A stretch of 64,000 bases of DNA, from positions 24,878,635-24,942,634 of the forward strand of contig OX421967.1 of assembly GCA_949128115.1 (NCBI GenBank), read 5' to 3'. A program made the position numbers and the translations under genes. This DNA comes from Anaspis maculata. Lineage: Eukaryota; Arthropoda; Insecta; Coleoptera; Scraptiidae. Positions 12,901 through 27,900 of the stretch are shown here, piece after piece. The notes under the pieces were generated by a model. It saw nothing but the letters and a program-made list of their open reading frames with translations. It did not search any database and was not told where the DNA came from. Numbering within the stretch: position 1 is the first letter of the stretch; every line of letters begins with the position of its first letter.

Positions 12901-15900
12901 TGTTCGAAATTTGGTGCTTTGTTCCTACGTAATACCAGAGAAGTAGCAAGAGTACTTCGAGTAACAGACACAAATAATACCTTATCCAATTCAGTTCTGA
13001 ACCACTGGGTCCTCACAGTAAAATCCATAAATAACTACTTTATAATTATATTTGATGAAGTTATCTTCCCACATATTTGCAAAATGGATAAACACAGATT
13101 ACTGGTACCGATGAGAAAATTTCAAAGTCAAAACCTTGAGCGCGGTTCATATCAGTTTTCTTCTGCTTCGAGAAATTATTTATCAATAAAACAATCTGTA
13201 GATTTTCTGTAAAATACTTTCGAAAATTATCGAAATTCGACATTCTAAAATCAATCACGGTATTCTAAAAGGTAATCCCGGATCGACGCCCTACAATAAC
13301 GTATACGTAAACAAGGAACTGAAACCGCCCACTGCGACGACGACCACTGCTGCCGTCGACGCAGCCACAGAAGAACCTGAAACTGGGACGGCCGAAGTCG
13401 ACCCTGGAGACTTCGCTTCCGGAAACGTCAGCGAGGAGTGTTCGACTTCTGCGTCGCCCACATTCTCGGACATCTCCACGGAAACGACGTCGTCGTGCAC
13501 GCCCTCTACCGACACCGTGAACGACGACGATAACCTGAACGAATCTGCAATAAGATCGCCTCCCAGGGTCGATGACGTGAATCTGCGTCCTTCATCGCCG
13601 CCACCTCCACAACCACCCGAAAGCATATCCGAAAGCAACGACGTCACCGTTAACGAAACTGCATCGACAGAAGAAGGGGCAGCAGGAAGTGCGAGGGAGA
13701 CGGAAGAAGATAGCGGAAGCGGTGCTGTTTCGCAAGCGGAACGCGACGACGAAACTGGGATTGACGAGGGACAAGGCGACAACGCCACGGAAACTAATGA
13801 CATGGGTATGTAGCTTCAAACTAGCTCAATCAAGCTCGTTGTCAAAAGTTATTATGATTTTTATCCGTTATGTGTATTCGCCAAAAAAGTGAGAGAAGTC
13901 GACATCAGCGTTATTTCAGGGTTGGCAATTTACGGGGCTATCCACTTGTTTTGTTTTCGGTCGCCAGATGTCGCCACTCGACTGAATGCATATTGCACAT
14001 AGCGGTTGGCAGTTATCTCGCTTCTCTCAAACCACACATGCATGTCTTGAAAAAGCTATCAGCTATTATTGATTCGCTTTGATTTGCAACCGAGAAGGGC
14101 TTATTTATTGAAATGTTATTATGAGACATGTGGGAGTCATGCATTTGATTGGTATGTGGAACTTACAGCTTCTTGGTTGGGCAAGCAAGCGCCCCTGTGG
14201 ATCCCCGACGCGAACGCTCCGTGCTGTTTGCACTGTGAAATGCGCTTCACCGTGCTGAAACGGCGTCACCACTGTCGAGCCTGCGGTTTGGTGTTGTGCT
14301 CCAAGTGCTGTTTCCAGCGGTTGCGACTCGAATACTTGGACGACATCGCCAGAGTCTGCAACAGGTGAGCATGGGATAGAATTTTTGCGTACTGATATGT
14401 CGAAATGATGCTTCAAATAAAAAAAATCCGGCCATATTTCCCGCAGCTGCCCTTGATTGATTGAAATTGATCAAATGAGGAGCGTGAATGACCTTCAGCT
14501 GTCAAGGCGTAGGACATACAGAGCCTATGATGGTGAAAATGAGAAACCTTTGCTGGGCTGGATTTTTGACAGTTTTGACGTGGTTCCTGGTTTTGACGTT
14601 AGACATTTCTTTTGCGTGCTACAGTGGGATGCTGGACTGATATGTTACGATTTTTCAGAAAGTCGCATTTTGTAAAGGTGATTTCCATTAATCATGCCAA
14701 GTGATGCAAGATCTAATTTTTAGCCGAATCTATTTTGTGATGTCTATTTCATGTAGAAATCAACTTTCTTGAAGGTTTCGTTCGTCAATGCCATCGGAAA
14801 AACCCGCTTGTCTTCGACTCCTGAGATTTCCGTGGTATCAGGAAACTCGGCAATCCAGGCGGTAAATTTTTGAAAATGAAAATCATCACTTAATAGATGA
14901 ATGAAAATTCGAAAAATGGCACAGTTAAATTTTATCATGAAGTTCAATTATTTATCTATTTACATGATATTGAAAACACTTGATTTCTTGATTACTTATG
15001 TAGAATTATATTAAAATACGACTGTAATCACTGTTCGCATCACACTAACACGGATATTACGAACAATCCACCTCTCCCATGAGAACATCACGCATACCTG
15101 TAAGAGCATAACTGACGGTCTGTAGTAGCCGTCTGTACTAGTGGGAATCTGTGCTCACAGGTATGCGCGCAAGTGGTTTCCCTGATGGGAAAGGTGGATT
15201 GGTGGGCTCTCCTGTCCTCAACAGCATGTGTTATGTGAACACTCGGATCTCATATCTTTCTGGAAACGATCGGATGAAATTTCGTCTTGATTAACCCCCT
15301 CGATTACTTCCGATCAATTCCTAAAGCATGGTAGAGTGGAATGCTTACAGTGTTCGCATCACAGCGGCGTGTTTATTGTGTTGTGCGAATACTTCGACTT
15401 ATATCTTTCGGCCGTCGCATTTAAATTTACACTCGACTGACACAATCTGAAGGTTGAAATGAATTAAATGAATTTACAAACAACATAAATTAATCGGCAA
15501 TTTTGAAACTCGGGCCTGTACAGAGTACTCTTTTGTTTTGCTCTACAAATCAAAATTTGTGAAACAAAATAAAAAGTGCTAAAATTAGCTGGCAAGTTTA
15601 AACGCCAAGATCGAGCGGCATTTGTGACGTCACCGTAACCGCTACCCGACCAATAACACAAGTTCGCGGCGCGTCGGCCAGGTGGTTGGATTGGGATTGT
15701 GACAGTTCGGCCAGTTTGCAGTTATCACGCATGAAACGAGCACGAGCGGGTTGGGATCAGTAGCGTACTAGCGTACTATCATGCCAATGTAGTACAGTAT
15801 GGGTGAGGAATTCAACGGCTCAAATGAATAAGATCATTCAAACTGAAGTTCATTGCTTTGTTGCATCCACAACTATTTGTCCAACTATTTGAATCATTTT

Positions 15901-18900
15901 AATCTTTAAGAGAGAATATTTATATCCTAGACAGACTGCACGTTTATGATCATTAAGTGTAATGCTCAAATGACGATTGCGAATTTGAGGGTGACACACT
16001 ACAAATCGTAATAAGCCGATGAGCTTGCGCCGTAGCACGTGAATAAACGTGGCGATCAATTTTCCCCTGAAATGTCAATGTTAAATTGTCGAATGGTCCG
16101 AAGTATTGGACTATTATTGCCCTTATTATCTATAATTATATCAATAATTTCATATTTTCGGTGAGGTGTGAGGTGGTATTTAGCTTAGATTCCATTCAAT
16201 CAAGAAAGCAATAATTATTTTATCAAAGCTTGCAATGTTCACACCATACCATACTATCTTTATTTGTTGCCAACATAAATGTTGAATTTGTATTGAGTCG
16301 AAAGAAATGGAGGAAAAGAAGACTAAGAGACTGATGATTCAGTCAATAACCTGATCAAAGTCACATAGTCCCGTAGTCTTAGTAGTCTAACCAACTTTTA
16401 ATTTCGCGCGGCCCTAGTTTATGTGCGCGGCTAGCAAGTGGCAAGGCAACTGACAGATGCATGTTATAGTTCATTATGTTCGTATCTATCATGTGGTCAT
16501 TCTAACTTTTTTGCAATTTTTCAACTGCTTTTGCGATTGGTGTGGAATAAGAATAAGTATTTATGGAAATTAACACTTATATAGGTACCTACCCATCTCA
16601 CGGATACTTACGGCAAAACCTATTCCCTCATAAATAAATTCGACTTTTCCAAAAACAGAGTGTCGCCAGCCGATATCCAGCTACAAGTTCGCAATGTTCG
16701 TATCATCCAACTTTTCGAACATACGGTCATTTATTATGTAAAGCCAGAAGATTTTTTAATTTTTTGTATGTGCTTATACCTACGTGCACGCTACGGGCAT
16801 TATATGTATACCTCCCTGTCTCGCGGATACTTACGGAAACCTATCTTCTTATCAATAAATTCGACTTTGCCCAAAAATAAAGTGCCGCAAATCGATATCG
16901 TGCTGCACGTTTGCAATGTTCGTATCATCAAAATTCCGCGAATAGGTGGTCATTTCTTATGTAAAACGGGGAGTTTTTAATTTTTCGTACGTGCTTATAC
17001 GTGCACGCTACGAGCATTATCTCATAATTTGGTACAAGAAATGTTGTTGCAGGAAGCAAGACACAGGCAAGTTCCTCCATTACAGAAATACGTATCTGAC
17101 ACTTTGAATGGCGCGGCGTTGAACAGACTGGAATGACAAACTTGGTGACAGATTCCGCGATTCATTGCATAAACGCTGGCCAATGGTATTTGAAAATCAC
17201 GGCGATGATGCACGACCACCGGCGATTATTCGGCAATTATGGTTACTCCTAGTTAATGATCATTCAGGTCCTAAATGACGGTTTAAATGATCATTAAGTA
17301 AATGACGACGTGACACACTAGTAATTTATATCGTAATTTACGCTTAATGATCATTAAGTTTTCTAGTCTGTCAAGGGTATTATTCCACTGTTAATTTCTG
17401 CGCTCTAAACGCAGTTTGCCACATCCTCCGACCCATACGGTTGGATGGGCGCGATGACATCACATACGGCGCGTATACAATGCGTTTGAAAATAGGAGTG
17501 AAATTCTCAAAATTCACTATTTTTTTCTCCCTGAAATTTTCAAAATTTCATAAAAACAAAAAATACGTGAATTTTTATTTTCATTGAACTTTCTGCTCAA
17601 GCAAAAAAATTACACTGTACAGGCCCATTCAATTAACAGCAAAAATTACACCGCCAAACTCTGCTATCAACAAGAAAGGCAGAGAAAAAAACAAAACAAA
17701 AAAACAACGGCCAGTGACCTCGCAACCCCGCAAAACTCGCTGAGCTAAACGGTGCTTTTTAAATTCACCTACCTGACCATGAATCCGGGCATGAATCTTT
17801 GAACCACTTCAAGATATTATGTATATAACCAAATTTTACTTGTGTAACAATAAGCATTCAATAAATTTTTTTCAACGGTATTGTTGACATTGATATTATT
17901 CACCAACAGATGTTTCGACGTCCTCCATGGTCACCTGTTCCGCACTCCTCAGCAGCCCGACAGCAGCTCCGGCAGCGAGCAGAGCTCGCCGCGCGTCACC
18001 GCCACCCCCGCGGGGTCGGCCGCATCACCGGCCGCCGGCGCCCCGCGACGCGGCGCCAACCCCAACCCGAACAACCCCGCCGAGTACTGCTCCACGGTGC
18101 CCCCGCACCAGCAGATGGGGGCTGCCGGCGGCCAAGGCGCTCCGCCTCCTTCCGTCATGGTGCCAGTGGGCGTGCTCAAACGCAAAGGCAGCGGCAAAGC
18201 GCGCACCGCCAAGAGCGTCATGTTCTGCGACGGCATCAGGCCCGGCAGCGACCTGACCAGTCTGGACGGGGATTTCGGTTACAGCGCCAGCGCTGTGCCC
18301 GAACCGAAAGAGAGCAGCAAAAAGCGGGCGTCGGTGGTGGCGGCGGCGCAGGAAGAGGATTCCAACAAGCCGTCGGCGAAGAGCCAGCGGAACACGCCGC
18401 CGTTCGATCAGGAGACGAAGAGTTTCATACCTAGCGGCGTCGGGCTGCCGCCTACCGTCAGCGTCGCCAAGTCAGGTCAGTACATTTTCGAATTTCATCT
18501 GATAGTTTGAACTTCCGCGCTACCACATAGCTCCAACATAAAACAATCATGTAGTTTCACTGCTGAAACATTCATTTATGACCCCCAATAACCAGTTGAA
18601 TTTTCTACCCCAAGACTTCAAGCACGCTGTATGAACATAGCATATATATTAAGGCGCCAAAATCTAGCTTGCACTGTGACCATTCATGCCAACGCAACAC
18701 AATTTTTCCATAGCTTGCTCTAATGCAGAAAGCCGTGAAACTGATTATATGATTATATGTCGTATGATCAAAAACTTTCCTCCTCTAGGCAGGCTGTGGT
18801 CTGGTCATTGGCAGGCAAACGAGGCTGATTTTGGGAGGAAAGTTTTTGATCATACGATATTTGATAAGTGTCACGTGAGGTGTGAGAGTGAAGGATAGAG

Positions 18901-21900
18901 CTTGTACGTGTAGTAATCATACACAGTTATGTACATATTACAGTAATACAGGAGAGACGCTTTTACGTATTTGCACTTTTGTTCAAGTCCTGCCCTTCAC
19001 GAACAAATCATCAATATTATCTTCCATAGCACGATTGCTCCTTTGATTTCATGCAGTTTTTCTTCTTTCAATTTTGAGGTGTGCCTACACCTACAGACAA
19101 AATGCTGTTATCTCGATGTTGGCGCCTTCAACTTGATTTGACCGTTTTTCCGAATGAAATAGTGTCCCCGCGGCCAGGATCCTCTCTCGCTTCACAAAAT
19201 TTCTTTGCGATAGATACGTGCCCCCCCCAATTGCAAATCTCATCGATATTAATCAGCATTCCACTCAAATGTATGCCTAATTTACAAAGGACAGCACCGT
19301 TTCCGGATGCACTTGAACAGCCATATTGGATTTGCTCCGATAGGCTCCTCCTACATATCCGATCCTAGAAGGCAAAAATGATCACCCCTTGAAACAAATG
19401 AATTCACTATGAGTAAATATCAGAGCAGCTGCAGCTTGAGTGCCAAACAGTGTCGGTTACCGGTTATTTGTTTTAGTGGTAAGTAATGATTTTTGCCAGT
19501 GACGCCACCGATGATAGGTATAGTTGATCTATGTATGTAGTTCTGAAGTTTTTGTTTTGTTTGTTTTCAACAGATGTTACGTACTCAGAGTGCTCCAACG
19601 GGCCTAATGTCGTCGAAATGCTGAAGAACGAAACGTTGACGTTCTGCCTTCAGCTCAACCTCTTAGTACATTTGAAAATTATCAACAGTAAGTTGAAATA
19701 CCAAAAAAAGCGTTTTTTTTTCTCCAAATACATAATGATAATAGGTCGTATTGAGAATGATACAGCAAATGCTTATGTGAAATTTGGCATTGGAAAAATT
19801 CTTAAAAATCCCAATAACTTCATGTGTTTATCTTTTTATTTCAGAGCTGGGACTTTTTGGATCAAAAATTGAATGACAAGTGGGGGTGGGGCTACCGCTA
19901 CAGTTAATGACACCTGCAACAGGAACTAGACGGCAGCGGCCATCACCCGTAGCCGTAGCCCCCCCCCCCCCCGGGCGTTTCATCTTTTCATTTAATTTTT
20001 GATTCCAAAAGTCCTAGTTCTGAATTTACAACGTGACGGGATGTATCTAACTATTTGAACTTCTGAATGTTTTAGCGACCTCCTAAATCATCAGTAAGTA
20101 AATTAGAAATGGTTATAACTAATGGCCGTATTCTCTAAGGAAATGTTATTCACAACATTATCATAGAGCGCTGTTAGTTGTTCTGTTGTTACCTGCCAAT
20201 GGGCACCCGAGTTTTTGGCATAACAGCCCCAACATAATGTTACGAAGATTATTTCCTGACAGAATCAACCCATAAGTATTTGCTTGATCTTTATGAATAC
20301 GGCCCGATATGACGTTGTAAACAACCATTGTTATTTTATTCTCAGTGGATTGTTGCGTCAACAAACACGTGTGGTGTTTCTCGACGGAAGGTCTCATCAA
20401 CGTGGGCCAAGACGAAATTGTGATTTTAATGGAAGTGATGGACGACGAAAAGGCCGTGCCCAAAGACATTTTTATTCACTTGAACAACATCTATGCTGAT
20501 GCAGTTAAAGGTACAACTTCCATTATTTTACAAATTAGAATGCGAAACTCACAAGAAGTTTTCTGACTATACGAATAATTGATTCAAATAGACGTTGTAC
20601 TATCGCAAGAGGAAGTTGGTACGGCAACCGTAACTGAAAAATTGTCGGAAAATTGTATTTTTTCTTGTAAATAACGTACCTACAGTCATTGCCCATTAAA
20701 AACGCGTACAAGCTTTTGACACGGAGTGTACTGATTTGATTAATTTTGGCCTGGTGTCACAGTGACAAGGTAGCCAAAATTAAGTACTCAAATCAGTACA
20801 CTCCGTGTCAAAAGCTTGTACGCGGTTTTTATGTGCAACGACCGTACCTACTTATCCACTTTTGACGATTGCGTCAAATCACCCGTGATGATTGATGTCG
20901 GCAACTAGGCAGGAGCCAATCAAAATAGTTCCTGCTTGGTTACCGTCATCGATAATAAGCACCTTGACGTCGACTGACGTCACGCGGAACGATTTTGATT
21001 GGCTGTTGCTTAGTTACCGACATCAATTATAGGTCACTTGACAAAATACTTAACTTGAACGCTGTTTAGTAGCGTTACGCTTACAGTCAGTTTCAATAAA
21101 AATTGAGACAGTATTTCACACGGAGTGTTTTTTTGGCTTTCTTGTCTCTGGCCCAGCAACCCATATCAGTGCACTCCGTGTGAAATAATAGCTGCATCCT
21201 TTTTGCCATCAATCTCAGATAAATCTCAGTTCATCTTACTTGAATCGCGTTTCTATTGGTCGGACAAGTGACAGCTGAGCTGATGTGAGAATATGTGAGA
21301 TTATGGGTAAAAGGGAAGCGCCTACTGTCTCTTTTTTTTTTCTTTAACTCACCAATACCATTGCCAATAGTCTGGATAAGTCACTATTCGCGCTAAAACT
21401 CTAGGTAGAAACTGTCTTTCGACTTTATTGGCAAGTAAACATTACTCTGCTGCAGGAAATTCAGTAAAAGAAATGGGTCTGTCGTTACATAACGCTTCCA
21501 CTTTCCTCGACTCAAAAAACCACGCCGGTTTCGTGTACATCCGGCCGACATTCCAATGTTTGCAGAACATCATCAGACCCAAAGAACCCTACTTGATCGG
21601 AATCCTCATCCACAGGTAAGAAACTAATCGACATTTCTTACGTCACATCTTTTTTGTAAAAATGGCTTATGCCATAGCCAATAATCAGTCATTTCTTTGA
21701 AAGATTTGGCCCTATTCTGTTCGTAAATTGTTAGCTAGCAATCTTGCCAACCTTGCCAACGAGTCAAGCCAGCTGCAGTTGACGACAGCCAAAAAAGGCC
21801 CCTAGCCATGACAACTTTCTCGTTAGCAAGCTTGCTAGCACAAAAAATCTATGAACTAAATAATAGAGCTGACTTATCAGTCGTTATATTGTTTTAAATG

Positions 21901-24900
21901 CCTTAGTAGCCGTGAAGTGTTTCTTTTTGCAAAAGAAAGACATAACTTATGCATCTAATTCCTTTTGCTCGCTGCACTCGTCGTGTCCCAAAATCTCTCG
22001 TGATACAAAAGACCGTCTTATTAAACATATATGATAAATTACTGTTTTGTTCGCCTAAAATTTCTTTGGTCTCATCTGAATCGCTGACGCAGTAGTCAGA
22101 TTTATAGCTGCTGTCGGATTCGGTTTCGTGGTTCAAATAGATCACTTTTGCGGCCTTAGTACTCATTTAACCATTTTATGCTTATGTCATACTTCAGATG
22201 CATTTTTTTGTCAGATGGGAAACTCCTTGGGCCAAGCTCTTCCCCCTCCGCTTAATTTTGAGGTTGGGCGCCGAGTACAGGTACTACCCGTGTCCCATCA
22301 TCTCAACCAGGCACAGGGATAGCGTTTTTGTGGAAATCGGACACACCATAATAAACTTATTAGCTGTAAGTATTCAGTAGTTGGAAAAAGAGTTTTTGCT
22401 TAGAATTTTTTTTTGTAGGATTTCCGAAACTTTTCTTATACTCTGCCGCAAATTAGAGGGCTGACGATACACATGGAGGATAAGAACACCACTGTGATTA
22501 TTCCAGTCAACAGATACGATCAGGTGAATGTCTTTTCACTCAGTTGCTGCCGACCTAATATACAGGGTGCGGCAGATATTACTATACTTTTCCAAAAGTA
22601 TGAAAATATCATTAAAAAGTCATCTGAATTATCCTGGAACAAGATGATTCACGAATTATTACCAGAGAAATGTCAGTAATGTTTTCACCGCAAACTGCCA
22701 ATTTTATGTTTCAGTACAGATGTTAAAAAGTGACATTTTCTATTTGAGTTATCAGTACGTGTCAATACTAAATGCTGATTGTTGCTAAAAATTAAAAATT
22801 GTGTCTCAGGTTATGAAGTCGATGAACAATTCGAGCGACCACATCCTGGCTTTCGCCGGCAACTTTAGCGACGTTGCTGACTCGCATTTGGTGTGCATCC
22901 AAGACACGCAAAGCAACGAGAACGCTTACAGCACTCACGCCATCAATATTCATAATAAGCCGAGGAAGGGTAAGTCAAAAGGTGACTCGACAAATTATGT
23001 CCTAGATTGATTATTTTCTTGTTTGTATTATGCAAAAGAAGTATAAGATGTCAAATGTCACTGCAGATTATGAGTCCACCATTATGAGTAGGTTTTCCAT
23101 CTCTGATTCCCATATTTCGCAATACATTAATGACGTCACGGTAATAACAGTCAAGCTCGAACTTGTCTGAAAAACAACTGAGGAACCTGATTAGGAGTCG
23201 GTTGCCAGTGACATGTCCTGTGACAAGTGACCTGACATGTTCAGAGTTAAAAATCGGACTTTCTGTAAACTGACCCGTTTGATCAACATCTTGCTATAAC
23301 GCTAGTAACGAAGCTTGGATTGGAAAACGTTCCAAAACAATGCCTTGGATTGATTGCGACAAAAACAAAATCTGCTTCGGCTTTGGGAACCATTTCATTT
23401 AGACAGGATAAGTTGAACAACTCTTGGTGCCATGTTCTGAAAACAGAAAAAATAAAAAAATGTACGTTTTCAGTGACCGGAGCGAGCTTCATCGTTTTCA
23501 ATGGGGCTTTGAAGTCTTCTAGCGGCCTAACGGCCAAGTCCAGCATCGTGGAAGACGGTCTGATGATCCAGATACCCTCGGAACACATGCTGCAAATCCG
23601 GGAGAGCTTGCGCAACATGAAGAACCACACCATTCAGTGCGGATGCATAAATTCCACCTGTGATGAAACCGTGCACATTGTGTGGGGTGAAGCTGATGTC
23701 AATTTTAATGTAAAGTTAGTATCATTGTTGCTTTTTCGTCTTTTATTTTTTCTTTGGTTAAAATTTTGAGTTATTCTGTAAAATTTCAAACTCGGCACGC
23801 TTTCAATTCGGCCCGAGTTTCAAATACGGCGCGCTCGAAAGAACGTTTGATTCGTAAGGCGGCGCCTGTCAAAACTCTGTCAGCTATTAGCTTAAGTCAT
23901 TTTGTCACTTTCACGCCTTGACATAGGATATTTGAATCCAATCCTGAAACGTAATTATATTGTATAGTACGTGATTCAAGTGAGCTATGATTTAGGTATC
24001 GGATTTCTCGGTTGTGACACACAGTTATTTCAAAGCACTCCCTAATTTTTTTTTCAACTGTTAACTCTTCTTGTTTTGTTTTTAGTGTTATTTCACCCAT
24101 TGATGACCAGTCAATGAGCGGCGTGCCTTCAATTCGAGTTCACAACGGCAAAGATTTCGTTTGCAACAGTGGAAATCGTCTTATTCGATGGACTGAAGTG
24201 TTTATTTTACAGGTTAGTAAAATATTCTCATCAAAAAAGGCGTGTTGCAAAATATTGACGTAGTTTAGTTTAGACATAATTTCAGAAACTCAGGTGGGTA
24301 ATCTTCTGTTTGAAGATAAGATAAAAAAACAATTGTTTCAGTCAAGGGATCTGAATATTGCGATAAAAAGTTCTACTGATATAAGTAAACGAAATGAGAA
24401 ATCATTTGAATATTATCACCACCTTCAAAAATTACTTTCTGTACCTACTATTTTCAAGACATTAAAGTGGGCGACTTTAACTACCAACTAATGTCATTTC
24501 TTGCGTGAAACGTGAATAAAATGGTGGATTATAATGGGGTGTTCCACGAGTTCTGGGGAAAAATAATTCAAATACTGGAACCTTCGTAGAGCTCACATAT
24601 TTTTTATTTGATTTTTTGCGTCCAATTAGGCCCCGAAAAAATTAAGAAAATTTGGCGTGACGTCACGCATCCTGAGACTAAGGTACGTTAACAGATGGCG
24701 CCAGGTAAAGCTGGATTCCCAGATGCGAATATTCGGACAGAAAATGCGATTTTGTATGTCAAATTTTGAATTCGAGGGCTCTGATTGGCCAGTATGAGGA
24801 CTTTGACATAAAATTTCGCATCTTCTGTCCGAATATTTGCATCTGGGAATCCAGCTTTACCTGGCGTCATGTACGCTGTTAACGTACCTTGGTCTCAGGA

Positions 24901-27900
24901 TGCGTGACGTCACGCGAAATTTTCTTTATTTTTTTTTCGGGGCCTAAATGAACGCAAAAAATCAAATAAAAAATATGTGAGCTCTGCGAAGGCTTTAGTA
25001 TTTGAATTCATTTTTTCCCAAAACCTGTGGAACACCCATTGGTTGTGAGGGGTTGCCACATACTTAAATAGCTATACCGCTCATGAACCTATTGCGCATT
25101 CTGCCGCGCCGCGTAACAAAAGGAGTTAGAGAATGACGCCATTTTGATGGTCAATTTCCAGTGTATCTCAAAATACCGAGCTATATAGCTACCACAAAAT
25201 ATCCCAAGTGCCGTGAAACTGATCAAATTTTCTGCAATTTTACAATAGCGATCCAGTTTTCTCAAGTACCATCACGTAAGTGTATTTAGTTTTCTTGAAA
25301 TTACGAAATACTCACATCGAGTTGGATGGTTGGGAGCAGGGATCACGCGAGATACGCAACTGGATTGTTTATTGGATTCCGACTGGCCACGCCCACCCAC
25401 CTGTTAAAGTAGTGTTTGCGATCGTTTATAGATGGCGCCACTGGCGTTACAACCGCGAAATTTGAAAAATCAGGAGGATAGATTTTGCCGAATATTGTGG
25501 GAAATTCAGCCCGATACTGTTCGTGAAATGTTGGCTATAGCAATCATGTTCATAAGCAAGTTCTTACTGCAGAGTCCTTTGTTTTAGGCGGCTGCAATTA
25601 TATTTTGCTCATCAACAAATTGGTAAAGCCAACATTGTACAAACAAAATAGGGCTGAATATTCTATGTTCGTATTTTTCTACATTTTTGAGAAATATAAT
25701 ATTGCAATACTTGTCAAAAACATTGGAAAAGACAAAAGGTAAAATACACGTAGAATGTAAAATGAACAGCTGCAGCACTTGGTAATGAATACAATATTTT
25801 AAACTGAGATGGTAGTACTTTTGTATTTTTTAAAAAGAAAACTGAAATAATTACGTTACAGTACATTCCAAAGAAATAGAAACACCATGTCATACAAGTA
25901 CTTCAATAAGTAGTATTGATTGTACAATACATTACAATACAATACATAGGAAGGTATGGTGAATTCTCCAAAAGTTTTTTGGCTATTTGGCCATAAGGCC
26001 TCTTCTAAATTACAAACGGAACAGTAACAAAGTTCTCGATTCTATTTCTAACGGACGTGGAGGCGGTAAGAGGAGAAATTTCTATGGCAGTAACTCTTTT
26101 GTGAAGATCAGGATGACGAATAGCTCCCGCATAACAGCCATCACTTGATTTTTGGCTGATTAGGACAGGGACGCCAAAAAGGAGTTCCGCTGAAGTAGGC
26201 CAGGGTGTTTCAGAGGGAGAAAAACCATGCAGTAGGAGTTGCTGTTTTGTCAATCAGCCCAGGAAGGTTTGGAGCTGGACAAGAGAAGTGGTGGAAACCA
26301 ACAATATTAAGCCAGTGCTCTTCTAGCTGCTCTGTCAGGTGAACTGCCTGGAAGGAAAAAAACTGATTTAGCTCTGTTCTTTGTGTCTGGATTAGTATTT
26401 TAAGCATTTTGTAAAGTCTTCAACATGCTGTATCATTTGACAATACAGAAAATATAAATCATGGTCCAAGTGGAAGACTCATTGCACCCCTTTCTGCAGT
26501 AGGTAACAGCCTAATTTTTCTCTGAGGGTGTTTTGGTCCATATTGCGCATCATGATTGTCAAAGCTCGGTTTCAAAATGCACAGTCGACGAAATGGGACC
26601 TGAGGACTCGCAATATGGACGCGAATTACCCTCAGCCGAATTTCGGTTGGTTGAACCCTATTGAGAAGAGGGTCAAATTTACCATTCGTATACCTCTCGG
26701 TATACCTACTAATCCCGTTCACGATCACGATGTAAATTCAGTACCTAATGCTACTTTTTGAGCTGATCGTGAGCTCTTACGTGGAGGGATGCGATAGCCG
26801 CAACCCATTTTTCTGGAAGTCCAGTAAAAGATGTGTTGGAGAAAATCTGATACAATCAAATACATTGTCTCTCAAGATCGCAGGATCAGTTAAAAAAATG
26901 AGGTTACTGAATTCACATGTGAATGGGATAATTATAATGTGCTTTTTATGTGGGACTCGAGTACTTACTAAATTCTTCGTCATCTTCATGCCTGAGCTCT
27001 ATGGTAGGCATTGAGTCGTTTTTGAAGTGGGCTTTCCAATGGAGTGGAAAGATATGTTAGCTCCCCACAAAATATATAGGGCACAGTCGAGGGCACAGTG
27101 TTGAGCATCCACGGGCAAAGGGAAGGCCATTCTCTCATCGCACTCGTCTAAAATTAGGTATTTCATAAACTGTCCAAACCCACATTGGTAACAGTTCCGT
27201 ATGCGGTGAAACGCCAAAAATTCGTTTTTTTTTCGGGAAAAAAGACTCTAACAGATGGATTTCACTCCAAAGAAGACGATTCCGCTGTCGGAGCCGGGTT
27301 TTTTCAACTATTTCTTCTGATTTTCTAACCTCAAAAGTTTCACCGCATACGGAACAATTACCGCGGGGATATTATTCCGTATACGGTGAAACGCCAAAAA
27401 GGCATCAAGTTTGGTGGAAAATGACACTCATAGTTAGATTTCACTTTAAAGAACGTGATTCCAATGTCGGAAAGATGCAAGAGTTTTCTTTTTTTAGTTC
27501 AAACGTTCACTTTTTACAACTCATAATAATTACCCGCCGCCACTGAATATGTGTCATATGTCAACAAAACAAAAGCAGAATCAAAGCAACTCCAACTCCC
27601 CTACCCACTGGTGCAGGTCTAAAAAGAAGGAGCATACTTGAGACGACGGGGAGAGTTCAACAAAAATAATGAATTCTTGTTTAATATAACAATAAGAGAC
27701 CATTTATCACCTAATTCACGAAATTTTTTCAATTTCAGCCGTTCTGTCAACTATCATCTGTCAGACTTTGACGTATGGCCTCGCGTAAAACAGTGGCGCA
27801 CTATAGGCCAGATTTAACAGATTTCATGACTTATAAGATGAAATTCGATGGAAAGCGAATGAGAAGTGCCACTCCGACAACAGAACTGTGTTTTTTTAAG

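Noticed and set aside
13291..13803. 170-codon open frame on the minus strand
   Set aside because: Antisense of Sara exon 2; Ser/Val-rich composition follows from the complementary Thr/Asp/Glu codons.
17910..18434. Arg- and Ala-rich frames in both strands of Sara exon 4
   Set aside because: Produced by the high GC content of the exon; the SARA frame is the conserved one.
23320..23473. Extension of the Sara exon 11 frame upstream
   Set aside because: The frame stays open by chance into the intron; acceptor gttttcag and homology begin at 23474.
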